DNA of 15,778 nucleotides from CAZEAN01 sp964510225 (GCA_964510225.1 CAZEAN010000130.1:1-15778); one strand, 5' to 3'; shown: positions 1-8,389, counted from the stretch's first letter. Notes: generated by a model from the sequence alone, not told the origin. Numbers and translations are program-made.

Positions 1-458
1 CTATATGGTGTTGTCTCGGTGAAGAATCCTTCCGGACCAAGCGAGCCGAAGACTTCATCGGTGGAGATGTGGAGGAATCGGAAGGAATTCTTGGAAGATG
101 TTTCAAGCCCCCGCCAATAATCGAGCGCGGCGTCGAGCAGCACAAAGGTCCCAACGATGTTAGTCTCGATAAACGCCGAAGGGCCATCGATCGAGCGATC
201 CACATGGGATTCTGCCGCGAGGTGCATCACCGCGTCGGGCTGATGATCCTCAAAAAGCCGGCGGACTGCGGCGGTCTCGCAAATATCGACCTGCTCAAAG
301 CGATACCGGGGATCCTCCGCTGCAGCACCGATCGATTCGAGGTTGCCGGCGTAGGTCAGCTTGTCGACGTTGATGACCTCGAACTTGGTCTCCGCGATCA
401 ACTGTCGAATCAAGGCCGACCCGATGAAGCCGGCACCGCCGGTCACGAGCAGTTTCAT
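1..458 (-). CDS. rfbB: dTDP-glucose 4,6-dehydratase, 3'-truncated by window edge
   Basis: Converts dTDP-glucose to dTDP-4-keto-6-deoxyglucose, the second step of dTDP-L-rhamnose and related deoxysugar synthesis, in the cytoplasm with bound NAD+. The visible 152 residues form the N-terminal Rossmann half of an extended SDR. The dinucleotide-binding motif TGGAGFIG is at residues 6-13, AAESHVDRSI at 81-90, and the family's catalytic Thr-Asp-Glu triplet is T133-D134-E135 in STDEVFG. The piece ends in FTETTPY, just before the YxxxK motif expected outside the window. Normal length is about 330-350 aa, so a little under half is present. The ATG at 456-458 begins the canonical MKLLVTGGAGFIG N-terminus; the ribosome binding site is weak (GAGG about 13 bases upstream). 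The gene is separated from panB by 314 bases, so it is probably transcribed on its own. Family assignment is secure; the exact sugar pathway is inferred. Confidence 0.93.
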   Translation of the reverse strand, partial: MKLLVTGGAGFIGSALIRQLIAETKFEVINVDKLTYAGNLESIGAAAEDPRYRFEQVDICETAAVRRLFEDHQPDAVMHLAAESHVDRSIDGPSAFIETNIVGTFVLLDAALDYWRGLETSSKNSFRFLHISTDEVFGSLGPEGFFTETTPY

Positions 459-772
459 CGGTCCGCGCCCTCTGCGTTGAGAAGTGTCTGTAGGAGAGTG
501 GTGGGAACGGCGAGCCGAACGCCCTGCGGCATCGACGAGTTTGCCTCATCGATGATTCAGTCGCTCTGCAGGAATGACAACTAAATTGTCCCAGATCTCC
601 TTGAGCCAGACAAGACACTGGAATTGCCTGACGAAGCGATCAAAAGCACCCGGCTCATTCAAACCATACGTCTCAGAGGGTCAAGTTAGGTCAAAACAAG
701 CCGAGTCGACCGTTGTTTTCTTTGAGCGCTCTAAGGCCCGTCTCATCGTGAGGCCCGCAAAGAAGTCACTCC
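459..772. other. Intergenic region between panB and rfbB, no gene seen
   Basis: 314 bases lie between the panB stop and the rfbB start. ORFs on either strand here have no recognisable protein signature and are frame shadows. The region holds a possible minus-strand promoter for rfbB (585-613) and a 10-base-spaced direct repeat GGTCAA at 679-684 and 689-694. No terminator-like hairpin with a T tract was found behind panB. Confidence 0.6.
585..613 (-). promoter_or_regulatory. Possible sigma-70-type promoter for rfbB
   Basis: On the minus strand TTGTCT (608-613) and GACAAT (585-590) are separated by exactly 17 bases. Each matches the sigma-70 consensus at four of six positions. The predicted transcript would start near 578 and carry a leader of about 120 bases to the rfbB ATG. 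It is a weak match chosen by eye. Confidence 0.28.
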
Positions 773-1597
773 TCATTGAAAACTCTCGGATTCGCTTGGG
801 AAAGTGCTGCTCTGAACATCTCCCAAATATCGTGTGACAGCGTCTCGGATCGTTCCGCTGAGATCAGCATAGCGACGGACAAACTTAGGCGCGATCTGAT
901 CGAAGAGTCCAAGTAGATCATCAGTGACGAGGATTTGTCCATCGCAACCCGGGCCGGCCCCGATCCCGATGGTCGGGATTGAGATCGAAGAGCTGATCTC
1001 AGTGGCCTCGGGGGCGGGGACACATTCAATAACGACTGCAAACGCACCGGCATTGGCGATGGCCTCGGCATCGACACGAAGTACATCGAGGGCGCGATTG
1101 ACCCGAAATCTGCCGAGATGCCGGATTGATTGCGGCGTTAATCCAATATGTCCCATCACGGGGATTTCAGCATCAACCAGAGCTCGGATCGTCGTGGCAG
1201 TTTTCTGACCACCTTCTAACTTGACTGCCTGCGCATCGGTCTCCTTCAAGATCCGGGTCGCTGCTCGAATCGCGTCACGACGTGAGGTCTGGTACGTGCC
1301 GAAGGGGAGATCGACGACCACCATCGCACGATTGACCGCACGGGCAACCAGTTCCGCATGATAGATCATCTGATCAAGGGTGACTTGAATGGTAGTCGAG
1401 CGCCCTTGGACAACCATCCCCAGCGAATCCCCGACGAGAATCACATCAACGCCAACTTGATCGAGAATCCGCGCGATCGTGAAGTCGTACGCCGTCAGTG
1501 CGCTAATTTTGCGTCCTTCTCGTTTCCAACGACCGAGAACCGGCGGGGTCACCACCAGTTCGGGACGACTTCCAGGCTCAGTCTGGGGACTCGGCAT
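773..1597 (-). CDS. panB: 3-methyl-2-oxobutanoate hydroxymethyltransferase (ketopantoate hydroxymethyltransferase)
   Basis: Transfers a hydroxymethyl group from 5,10-methylene-tetrahydrofolate to 2-oxoisovalerate to give ketopantoate, the first committed step to pantothenate and CoA. The 274-residue protein has the family length and motifs in order: TAYDF (35-39), VGDSLGM with metal-binding D57 (55-61), VVDLPFGTY with D96 (94-102), VKLEGG with K126 and E128 (125-130), GHIGLTPQS (149-157), IECVP with catalytic-type E191 (190-194), and IGIGAGPGCDGQILV (210-224). The segment that reads GGYKVQGRxxx in E. coli PanB is shorter and altered here (GRFRVNRAL, 162-170), although the catalytic residues remain. 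The ATG at 1595-1597 was preferred: it overlaps the glycosyltransferase stop by one base (TGATG) and has AAGGA eight bases upstream. A GTG one codon earlier (1598-1600) is the alternative. Coupling to a glycosyltransferase gene is not functionally obvious. Confidence 0.95.
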   Translation of the reverse strand: MPSPQTEPGSRPELVVTPPVLGRWKREGRKISALTAYDFTIARILDQVGVDVILVGDSLGMVVQGRSTTIQVTLDQMIYHAELVARAVNRAMVVVDLPFGTYQTSRRDAIRAATRILKETDAQAVKLEGGQKTATTIRALVDAEIPVMGHIGLTPQSIRHLGRFRVNRALDVLRVDAEAIANAGAFAVVIECVPAPEATEISSSISIPTIGIGAGPGCDGQILVTDDLLGLFDQIAPKFVRRYADLSGTIRDAVTRYLGDVQSSTFPSESESFQ

Positions 1598-3072
1598 CAC
1601 TGGTTTCCTTCGCCTTGGAGCCGGGCTTCGAGCCGAACGATCAGGATTTCGGGACGATCAACGACGACTCGATAGGCGTCCCGAAGAGCGCTCCGAAACG
1701 CCGACCGAGCGGGGTCAGATCCGGTACCGACTGGTAAATCAACTAGAAACGCGGCCCCTTGCTCTCGATAGAATTCTACAAGTGCCAACGGACCTTCGGT
1801 GAGTTGAAGTCGACCGCCCCATTCTCCGGCGGCTCGGGCGGCCGCGCTTGGTTCATATTCTAACCGACAACCCCGACGGTCAGCCTGATACAGTAACGCT
1901 TCCGGACCAACGATTAGGGCATCAGGTGGGAGAGTCCAACGGACAACTGCGCCGGCCTCCTCGAGTGTGCTCCACTCGATCGGCGTTCGCCAGGTCGACG
2001 CCACGATGACGAACGAGCTGCAAATAGCAATAAGACCGAGCGCCGTTCCCAGAAGTCGTGATCGTGCCGCGACTGCATCGAGCGTGCTGGCGATCCCAAC
2101 GGCGATCGGTGGCGATAACACCATCCAATAGTATTCATGATGCCACTTAGCCGCCAAAGCGAACAACCCTAACAAACCCGCAATCATCCAAGTCCACCAG
2201 AGATGTTTCCCATTCACCCAACGGAGACCGAAGAGCCCCGCGACGAGCCCTATTGGCGTGAACAATCGGACTCCAAGGTAGCGACCGAGAGGCGCATACG
2301 TTTGCCAATTGAGGTACGTCTCAAGCCGAAACCCTTGGATCCAGATCCGTCGGTTATCGACCGAGGCCCGGGAACCAGAATCGAGATCGATGACGGTAGC
2401 GACATAGCCGTACCAACAGAGTGCAGGGAGAATCGCGAGTGCCATCCCAACGAGCAATCGTTTATCCTTCCAGCCGAGAATCCCCCACGCCAGAGGGACC
2501 AGGATAAAAATTGAGGTAATCTTGAGGGCTAAGCTCGTTCCGAGAAGGATCCAACCAGCGGCACCGCTCCACCACTTCTTCTGATGAACAAAGTGATCCC
2601 AACATCGGAGTCCGGCGAGCTGGGTTCCAAGCATCAGGGCGTCGGGTTGAACAGCGCGGCCGTAGCGAATGAGGACCGGCAACAACCCGAAGGCTGCTAG
2701 TGCCACCAGGGCGATCGTCGTTCCTTCACGTCGACGGACCAATCCATAAAGTCCCCAGGAACCGAGGACGATGGCGATTGCAGAGAGAAGTCGTCCTGAG
2801 GGGCCGATCTCCAGACCTGTCAGTCGCTTGAGCGCTACGACCGTCGTTGCGTAGATCGGCGGCTCGACGAGGAAGAGATTGGGGAATGGTCCGGTGTCGA
2901 GCTGGGGGTGGAGGAACCCGGATCCTCGATCGAGATTACGCGCAACCATCGCCGTTGGGATCTGTCGACCAACGTAATTCTCCACAATCGGTTGATCGAA
3001 TTGCCAGACCCGGATCCCGAAGAGGAGCAGCATAATCAACGCAAGGTAACTGCGTTCCCTAATCTTGGACAT
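1597..3072 (-). CDS. GT39/ArnT-like polytopic membrane glycosyltransferase
   Basis: A 491-residue integral membrane protein of the GT-C type (glycosyltransferase family 39, PMT_2/RgtA-D-like). Such enzymes use polyprenyl-phosphate sugars to glycosylate lipids, polysaccharides or proteins on the outer face of the cytoplasmic membrane. Seen directly: an N-terminal hydrophobic helix (about 8-24), then a first extracytoplasmic loop with acidic D26 and E31 and the GT39-like GRQIPTAMVARN (35-46). A series of hydrophobic segments follows through about residue 365, with the characteristic RYGRAVQPDALML around 135-150. A soluble C-terminal domain of about 110 residues completes the protein. The start has a strong AGGAGG-type ribosome binding site and its own promoter (3115-3143). 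Its stop overlaps the panB start. With rfbB nearby it may serve cell-surface glycan assembly, but donor and acceptor cannot be read from sequence. Confidence 0.8.
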   Translation of the reverse strand: MSKIRERSYLALIMLLLFGIRVWQFDQPIVENYVGRQIPTAMVARNLDRGSGFLHPQLDTGPFPNLFLVEPPIYATTVVALKRLTGLEIGPSGRLLSAIAIVLGSWGLYGLVRRREGTTIALVALAAFGLLPVLIRYGRAVQPDALMLGTQLAGLRCWDHFVHQKKWWSGAAGWILLGTSLALKITSIFILVPLAWGILGWKDKRLLVGMALAILPALCWYGYVATVIDLDSGSRASVDNRRIWIQGFRLETYLNWQTYAPLGRYLGVRLFTPIGLVAGLFGLRWVNGKHLWWTWMIAGLLGLFALAAKWHHEYYWMVLSPPIAVGIASTLDAVAARSRLLGTALGLIAICSSFVIVASTWRTPIEWSTLEEAGAVVRWTLPPDALIVGPEALLYQADRRGCRLEYEPSAAARAAGEWGGRLQLTEGPLALVEFYREQGAAFLVDLPVGTGSDPARSAFRSALRDAYRVVVDRPEILIVRLEARLQGEGNQ

Positions 3073-3114
3073 TGCGTCCCTCCTTGGACGCTGTTACCCA
3101 GGTGGTCTTGATTG

Positions 3115-3143
3115 ATTATGGCAGACTCGATTGGGTTGGTCAG
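3115..3143 (-). promoter_or_regulatory. Sigma-70-type promoter for the GT39-panB unit
   Basis: On the minus strand CTGACC (3138-3143) and CATAAT (3115-3120, five of six consensus bases) are 17 bases apart. They lie in the 96-base gap between the aldo/keto reductase stop and the glycosyltransferase start. The expected start site near 3108 gives a leader of about 36 bases ending in the strong AGGAGG ribosome binding site. This suggests GT39 and panB form a separate transcription unit. Confidence 0.5.
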
Positions 3144-3168
3144 GTCAACTTACAATACCGAGCTTCGA

Positions 3169-4140
3169 TTACTGAGACCAAGCAGTTGGGGTTCGGTCCC
3201 ACCGATGGCCACGGAGTTTCTCAAAGAGAGCGGGATCGAACAATTGTCGATCGCTGCATCCGAGGTTCGATTCAACGTGTCTCAGCTTACGCATCCCTGG
3301 GATGATCGTAGATATGGTCCGCTCGACGAGGATCCAACGGAGCGCAAGCTCGGCCATCGACATGCCCTCCGGGACGAGTGGTCGAAGCGCCTCCGCGTGG
3401 TCGACGCTCGCGTTGAGGTTCTCGGGAACGAAGTAGGTATTCCGCCAGTCGCCCTCGGGCCAGGTTGTTTCTCGGCTCAGGTTACCCGTGAGGGTCCCTT
3501 CGTCGAACGGGACCCGCGCGATCACGCCGACATTATGTTGCCGGCAGGCTGGAAAGAGTTCGTCCTCAGGGGCTTGATCGAAGATATTGTAGATGACCTG
3601 AACGGCATCAATGAAACCGGTCTCGATCGCCTTGATCCCGTTCCAGGGCTCCCAGCGGTTGAGGCTGATCCCGATCGCCCGTATCAACCCTTCTGATTTT
3701 AGGTCCTCCATCGCTCGCTGCCAGCGCGCGTCGGAAACCCATTGATCCTCCCAGACGTGGAATTGGAGGAGATCAATTTGAGGGAGACCCAGGTTGTCGA
3801 GGCTCTTCTCGGCATACTCACGGATGTGGTCCGGGGGAAAACAGTCGTCGAGGGTGAATTCACGCTCCGAGGGCCACTTGAAGTTCTTGGGAGGGATCTT
3901 GGTCGCGCTGTAGATTGTCTTGCCGGGATTGGCCTTTACGAGTTGTCCCAAGAGACCTTCACTGTGACCAGAGCCATAGCCCCAGGCAGTATCGAAGAAG
4001 TTGCAACCGAGATCGACCGCGCGCTGGAGGCTAGCAAGCGACTCTCCATCATCGGAGCCGGTCCAACCGCCCATCCCCCACATCCCGTAGCCGATCTCGG
4101 AAACTTGCCAGCCGGTTCGGCCGAACGTTCTGAATTCCAT
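3169..4140 (-). CDS. Aldo/keto reductase
   Basis: A 323-residue NADPH-dependent aldo/keto reductase of the (beta/alpha)8 barrel superfamily. Residues expected of the catalytic tetrad are all present: D50 and Y55 in FFDTAWGYG, K81 in SATKI, and H128 in LLQFHVW. The C-terminal cofactor region reads TISTIIPGMRKLRHVESN, as in the YajO/Tas-like group. Length is normal. The start ATG lies 20 bases after the DUF1080 gene stop with no clear ribosome binding site of its own, which suggests translational coupling to that gene. DUF1080 proteins are linked to 3-keto-sugar metabolism, and oxidoreductases of this and related families are often next to them, so a sugar substrate is plausible. The actual substrate is not determinable here. 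Confidence 0.9.
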   Translation of the reverse strand: MEFRTFGRTGWQVSEIGYGMWGMGGWTGSDDGESLASLQRAVDLGCNFFDTAWGYGSGHSEGLLGQLVKANPGKTIYSATKIPPKNFKWPSEREFTLDDCFPPDHIREYAEKSLDNLGLPQIDLLQFHVWEDQWVSDARWQRAMEDLKSEGLIRAIGISLNRWEPWNGIKAIETGFIDAVQVIYNIFDQAPEDELFPACRQHNVGVIARVPFDEGTLTGNLSRETTWPEGDWRNTYFVPENLNASVDHAEALRPLVPEGMSMAELALRWILVERTISTIIPGMRKLRHVESNLGCSDRQLFDPALFEKLRGHRWDRTPTAWSQ

Positions 4141-4160
4141 GGATTAAGATTCGTTAGAGA

Positions 4161-4775
4161 TCAATTACTCGATGTTTTGATGTAGATGTTACGAAAGTAA
4201 AGTGGATTGCCGTGGTGCTGGAGTTCGATCGGTCCGGTCGAGGGGATCGAGCCTTCATAATTCGGCCAATTCTCGAGAACGACGTCATCAACAACCTTCT
4301 TACCGTTGAGGAAGACAGTGACGTTCTCACCCTTCATGATGATCCGGAAGGTATTCCACTCACCAATCGGGTTGTCCGCGATCGTTAACGGATCGCTCGG
4401 ACCCACTTTATTGTTGTAAAGGCCGCCAGAGCCAATATCGGGGCGATCCCAAATCTGGACTTGGGGCTTCCCTCGGAGGTAAATCCCTGAATCCCCTTCT
4501 TCGCCGATCTTCCAATCGACCAAGAGTTCAAAATCGCCATAGTCTTTATCCGTGACTAAGCTCTTTCCCTTGCCATCATAGCGGAGGACTCCATTCTGAA
4601 TCGTCCAGTGCGATGCCGCGTCGTCCTCGGTCTTCCAGTTCGTGAGATCCTTCCCATTGAACAGGGCTGTAAATCCGGGAGGCGGCGTGTTGCCTTCATC
4701 AACGCTGAGATTGTCGACATCCAAGGCACTCGTCGACGTACTGACGATGCTGAAGAGTAGGAAGACGGTCATCAT
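4161..4775 (-). CDS. Secreted DUF1080 (3-keto-disaccharide hydrolase-like) protein
   Basis: A 204-residue protein with an N-terminal signal peptide (hydrophobic residues 3-17, likely cut after STSTSA) and one concanavalin-A-like DUF1080 domain filling the rest. Family landmarks are GFTALFNGKDLTNW (33-46), a central GDSGIYLRG, an IGEWNTFRI segment, VFLNGKKV, and the closing PIELQHHGNPLYFRNIYIK. This domain is strongly expanded in Planctomycetota and Verrucomicrobiota, and some members hydrolyse 3-keto-glycosides. The protein should act in the periplasm or outside the cell. A GAGGA ribosome binding site lies about 11 bases upstream of two adjacent ATGs; the first was chosen. It probably forms a two-gene unit with the aldo/keto reductase. 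Family assignment is firm, activity is inferred. Confidence 0.88.
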   Translation of the reverse strand: MMTVFLLFSIVSTSTSALDVDNLSVDEGNTPPPGFTALFNGKDLTNWKTEDDAASHWTIQNGVLRYDGKGKSLVTDKDYGDFELLVDWKIGEEGDSGIYLRGKPQVQIWDRPDIGSGGLYNNKVGPSDPLTIADNPIGEWNTFRIIMKGENVTVFLNGKKVVDDVVLENWPNYEGSIPSTGPIELQHHGNPLYFRNIYIKTSSN

Positions 4776-5263
4776 TGGGGCTGAGTCCTCTGGAATCGAG
4801 TGATTTCTCTGAATCAGAAGCTCACACCCTAACGGATCGTCTCGCGGAGTCCAAGACCTTCGGAGCCTTGATCGTTCACCACCATCGAAGTTCTCCGATC
4901 TTGAGAAGGAAACAACATCGGAGGTTGGAGTTAGTCGCGGCTTGAGTTCGGGTGTGAGGTAGAACCCTCTTGAGGTCGAGATTTTTCGAACAAAGATTCA
5001 ATAGAACGTGGGATTCGGGTGCAGGAGAGTCGCAAGAAACCCGCTGAGGACCATCCCCGGGATTCGCATTGGACGATCCCCGTTGTTGATTCTGTGCGAA
5101 CCCAATCGCGTGATTGGTGACTGATTCGTCGTCGACCACTCCAATGATTGGTAGAATTCCTGAGTCAGCATGAAGTTATCGAACAACAATTCACCAGACT
5201 GCTGTCCCACGGACCGATCAACTACAATTTAGCCGCGGAAGTGACGAACTGAGGAACGCTCGG
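4776..5263. other. Divergent intergenic region upstream of cimA, no gene seen
   Basis: 488 bases separate the start codons of the DUF1080 gene (minus) and cimA (plus). No ORF with recognisable content was found. The region contains two CCAAT/ATTGG dyads (5102-5117 and 5141-5151). A possible -10 hexamer TACAAT at 5223-5228 lies ahead of cimA with no convincing -35. A 20-codon ORF at 5170-5232 is not rich in branched-chain codons. No riboswitch or T-box signature was recognised. Confidence 0.55.
5102..5151. repeat. Two CCAAT/ATTGG dyads upstream of cimA
   Basis: CCAATC-GCGT-GATTGG (5102-5117) is a perfect 6-bp inverted repeat. CCAAT-G-ATTGG (5141-5151) is a second perfect dyad with the same half-site. 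TGATTGGT also occurs as a direct repeat at 5111-5118 and 5145-5152. The cluster is about 110-160 bases upstream of the cimA start and could be an operator; no regulator is identified. Confidence 0.4.
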
Positions 5264-6880
5264 ATGACTCGGATTGCGATCTACGACACAACACTCCGGG
5301 ATGGTAGCCAAGGTGAGGGGATCAACTTTTCGCTTCAAGACAAGTTGCTGATTACGAGCCGCCTCGATGCCCTCGGGATTGATTACGTCGAGGGAGGCTA
5401 CCCACTCTCGAACCCGAAGGATGAAGCTTTTTTCCGGGAACTTAAGAACCTCGACCTCAGACATACGAAAGTCGCCGCTTTTGGGATGACTCGTCGCCGC
5501 GACCTCAGCGCGGAATCAGATCCAGGGATGCAGGCGCTCGTTAATTCCAGAGCGCCCGTTATCACAATCGTCGGGAAAAGTTGGGATCTCCACGCCACCG
5601 AAGTCCTCGGCATTTCGCTTGAAGAGAACATCAAGATGATTGCTGATTCCGTCGCGTTCTGCGCCGCAGCTCATCATCAGCCGGAAATCGTCTACGATGC
5701 TGAGCACTTCTTTGATGGCTACCGGGCGAACCCCGACCACGCGCTCGCGACCATTCAGGGAGCGGCAAAGGCGGGGGCCTCTTGGATTGTTCTCTGTGAT
5801 ACGAATGGAGGGAGCCTTCCCGACTGGGTCGCCGAGGCGACCAGAGCCGCACGGTCGGTCACGGACGTGCCGATCGGAATTCACACCCACAATGACGGCG
5901 ACCTTGCAGTTGCCAATACCCTCGCCGCAATCCAAGTCGGTGCCACCCAAGTGCAAGGGACCATCAACGGGATCGGCGAGCGGTGTGGTAATGTCGATCT
6001 GATTAGTGTGATTGCCAATCTCGGTCTAAAATATTCCGGCTTCAAACTTCTCAATCCCGATAGTCTTGGTCACTTAACCGAAGTCTCTCGTTATGTTTAC
6101 GAACTGGCTAATTTGAACTACAGAAATGGACAACCTTTCGTCGGCGCGAGTGCGTTTGCCCACAAAGGTGGCATGCACGTTCACGGGATCAGGAAAGTTG
6201 TTCACAGCTATGAGCATATCGATCCAGCACTCGTTGGCAACGAACGGCGGGTATTAGTCAGCGAACTCTCGGGCCGTTCGAACATCGCAGAAAAACTCGC
6301 GGAACGCGGTCTCAACCAAGATCGCGAATTAATGACCCGGATTCTCGATCGAGTCCAGGACTTCGAAAATGAAGGCTACCAGTTTGAGGCCGCTGAGGCG
6401 ACGTTCATGCGGCTCGTCGATCAGGAGGCAGGGCTTTACAGACCCTGGTTCGAGCGACTCCATTATCACGTCGGTGTTGAATCGCGGAATGACGGTGCTC
6501 CCGAGACCGAGGCAACTGTGAAACTTAAAATCCGAGACACCATCGAACACACCGTGAGCGAAGGGGACGGCCCGGTGAACGCACTCGATGGCGCCTTGCG
6601 GAAAGCGTTAGAAGCACACTTTCCGGGACTCCAAGAGATGTCTCTCGTCGATTACAAAGTCCGGGTCATCAATGCCAAAGCAGGGACCGCAGCACGGGTT
6701 CGCGTCGTGATCGAGAGTCGCGACCAAGAAGATGTCTGGGGGACTGTCGGCGTTTCCGAAAACGTAATTGAAGCGAGCTGGCTTGCTCTCCTCGACTCGT
6801 TTGAGCACAAACTGACCAAAGACGCGCGACGGAGCGACCGGCCGAGCCCAAGATCGTCGACAGAACCCGTGACCGCCTGA
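5264..6880 (+). CDS. cimA: (R)-citramalate synthase
   Basis: Condenses pyruvate and acetyl-CoA to citramalate, opening the threonine-independent route to 2-oxobutyrate and isoleucine. The 538-residue protein has the length of the long CimA family (TIGR00977-type). Its HMGL-like TIM barrel (about 3-270) carries DTTLRDGSQGEG (8-19) with catalytic-type R12 and metal-binding D13, the metal ligands H207 and H209 in HTHND, and GTINGIGERCGN (232-243). A linker with FVGASAFAHKGGMHVHG follows, then a C-terminal LeuA-type dimerisation/allosteric domain from about residue 405, where feedback control by isoleucine is usual in the family. The start is supported by GAGGAA eight bases upstream of the ATG. 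The stop abuts the Nudix gene directly. 2-Isopropylmalate and homocitrate synthases are related, but the long form and the SQGEG motif favour citramalate synthase. Confidence 0.93.
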   Translation: MTRIAIYDTTLRDGSQGEGINFSLQDKLLITSRLDALGIDYVEGGYPLSNPKDEAFFRELKNLDLRHTKVAAFGMTRRRDLSAESDPGMQALVNSRAPVITIVGKSWDLHATEVLGISLEENIKMIADSVAFCAAAHHQPEIVYDAEHFFDGYRANPDHALATIQGAAKAGASWIVLCDTNGGSLPDWVAEATRAARSVTDVPIGIHTHNDGDLAVANTLAAIQVGATQVQGTINGIGERCGNVDLISVIANLGLKYSGFKLLNPDSLGHLTEVSRYVYELANLNYRNGQPFVGASAFAHKGGMHVHGIRKVVHSYEHIDPALVGNERRVLVSELSGRSNIAEKLAERGLNQDRELMTRILDRVQDFENEGYQFEAAEATFMRLVDQEAGLYRPWFERLHYHVGVESRNDGAPETEATVKLKIRDTIEHTVSEGDGPVNALDGALRKALEAHFPGLQEMSLVDYKVRVINAKAGTAARVRVVIESRDQEDVWGTVGVSENVIEASWLALLDSFEHKLTKDARRSDRPSPRSSTEPVTA

Positions 6881-7318
6881 ATGAAAGCGATCGATCCCTT
6901 GGAAGCAACAGTCCGTGCCGCCGGGATCATCTTGATGACCCGCGTTGAACCGAAGTCGATCTTACTCCTCCGCCATCATGATCGTTGGGATCTCCCGAAG
7001 GGTCATGTTGATGGCCGGGAAACAGATCAGGAATGTGCCCTCCGGGAATTCGAGGAAGAGACCGGCATTGAGCGGACCTCGATCCGGCTCCATGACAACT
7101 TCCGTTTCGAATTGAACTACGAACCGACGTTGCGTTCCGGTAAGCGGGTTCAGAAGCGACTTCTAATCTACTTGGCGACAATCGAGGATCGCGTCCCGAT
7201 TCAACTCACGGAGCACAACGGGTACGAGTGGGTTGAATGGTCACCACCGCATCAGATCCAGGAACTGACAATCGATCCTCTCCTGGCGCAGCTCGATACT
7301 CATCTCAGGTCTCGTTGA
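6881..7318 (+). CDS. Nudix hydrolase, Ap4A-hydrolase/MutT-like
   Basis: A 145-residue Nudix protein. The Nudix box GX5EX7REUXEEXGU is complete at residues 41-63 (G41, E47, R55, E56, E59, E60, G62). It is preceded by LLLRHHDRWDLPKGH, a context typical of the asymmetric diadenosine tetraphosphate hydrolase group. Such enzymes cleave nucleoside diphosphates linked to another moiety using Mg2+ held by the box glutamates. The ATG begins on the base after the cimA TGA, with no room for an independent leader and no clear ribosome binding site, so translation is probably coupled to cimA. A metabolic link to citramalate synthesis is not evident. Family is certain; the substrate is not. Confidence 0.88.
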   Translation: MKAIDPLEATVRAAGIILMTRVEPKSILLLRHHDRWDLPKGHVDGRETDQECALREFEEETGIERTSIRLHDNFRFELNYEPTLRSGKRVQKRLLIYLATIEDRVPIQLTEHNGYEWVEWSPPHQIQELTIDPLLAQLDTHLRSR

Positions 7319-7330
7319 CGGAGTTCCGAG

Positions 7331-8389
7331 TTACTCAAGCTCCATCAAGCTGCGGACGGATTCGAACGCTTGGGCAGGCTCCTCGAAGTTGAGCCGGACG
7401 TCTCCGAGATCAATCAGCTCCCAAGTTTCTGAATGAATGGTGGTTTCGTCTGGTCCAAGTTCGACGAGCGGCCCGAGCGATTCCATTTCGAGCATCGCAT
7501 CGTTCGTATAGGTCTCATAATTACTCCCAAAGTCGGGATAGGAGGCGGCGGGGTCGTAGGGAAATCGCTTGATAAACAAGGCTCCGCGATTCGCATACGA
7601 TGCGACACCGAGCGCGGTGGCCAAGCCAATCTTGGTCTCCGCTTCCGCCTCGGGATCTTGCCGGACGGTAATCAATTCGGTCTCGATAGTGAATCGGGGA
7701 TCGTCGATGTTGGCATAGGGCCAAAATGCCATTCCATACTTCGGCGCAAACCGTTCCACACCAGGACCTTGCATTTCCTCAAGATGGACCGCCTCTTGCG
7801 GAAGTGGAATAAACTCAAGGCCACCTGGCGCCATCACCGAAAGTGCCCAAGGTGCAAGCCTAGTTGATTCACTTGAAGTATTCCGAATCCGATGGAGGAC
7901 CTCAACCTTCGTCCCTTCAAGAGGTAGTTCGATCTCGATTTCCTTGACGAGTCCGAATGTCGGATCGGGTCTTCCTGATATTAAGAACCGATTCCGACCG
8001 AGTACCTCAAAGTTCACTGGATCGTTATCAGGGACGTAGGTTCGATCCCCGTCTTCTGGGGCAACCCAAAGCCGGTGCCCACCCCTGATCACCCATTCAT
8101 CTTCACCTGACGTTCCGATCTGATCATCGTAGACTTTGAATACGTTTTCACCGTCTACCAACCGAAAACTGATGATTCGCGGGCCGATATCTAAGGGGAT
8201 CGATAACTCGACTTCGCCATTACTCAGTCTAGCAGTCCGCCAACCTTCGAACTCAACGATATCGATCGTGATTTCAGGAGCTGGCTCAGACGCCAGGGTC
8301 GTCTCATTAATGGCGACGACCATGAGAAAGGAAACGCCAAGAATCTTGAACCAGTCGGGAGGGGTATTCGGCTTGTGCTGAAGTGCCAT
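7331..8389 (-). CDS. Secreted DUF4380-like protein
   Basis: A 352-residue protein with an N-terminal hydrophobic segment (about residues 15-33, likely signal cleavage near TLASEPAPE) followed by a beta-rich domain. Motifs such as IGPRIISF, GGHRLWVAPED, LAPWALSVMAPGG and FIKRFPYDP resemble DUF4380, a galactose-mutarotase-like/beta-sandwich domain common in planctomycetes and probably acting on sugars or glycans. The reading frame can be extended to a GTG at 8426-8428. The ATG at 8387-8389 was preferred because AGAGGA lies eight bases upstream and the extension adds 13 residues ahead of a normal signal peptide. The gene converges on the Nudix gene with a 12-base gap and diverges from the DUF1570 gene. 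The family call rests on remembered motif shape, so function stays open. Confidence 0.65.
   Translation of the reverse strand: MALQHKPNTPPDWFKILGVSFLMVVAINETTLASEPAPEITIDIVEFEGWRTARLSNGEVELSIPLDIGPRIISFRLVDGENVFKVYDDQIGTSGEDEWVIRGGHRLWVAPEDGDRTYVPDNDPVNFEVLGRNRFLISGRPDPTFGLVKEIEIELPLEGTKVEVLHRIRNTSSESTRLAPWALSVMAPGGLEFIPLPQEAVHLEEMQGPGVERFAPKYGMAFWPYANIDDPRFTIETELITVRQDPEAEAETKIGLATALGVASYANRGALFIKRFPYDPAASYPDFGSNYETYTNDAMLEMESLGPLVELGPDETTIHSETWELIDLGDVRLNFEEPAQAFESVRSLMELE

Noticed and set aside
69..584. Long plus-strand ORF over rfbB
   Set aside because: Antisense shadow of a clear rfbB; the translation has no recognisable fold or motif.
5170..5232. 20-codon ORF upstream of cimA as an attenuator leader peptide
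   Set aside because: No ribosome binding site, only one Ile and one Leu codon, and no terminator hairpin before cimA.
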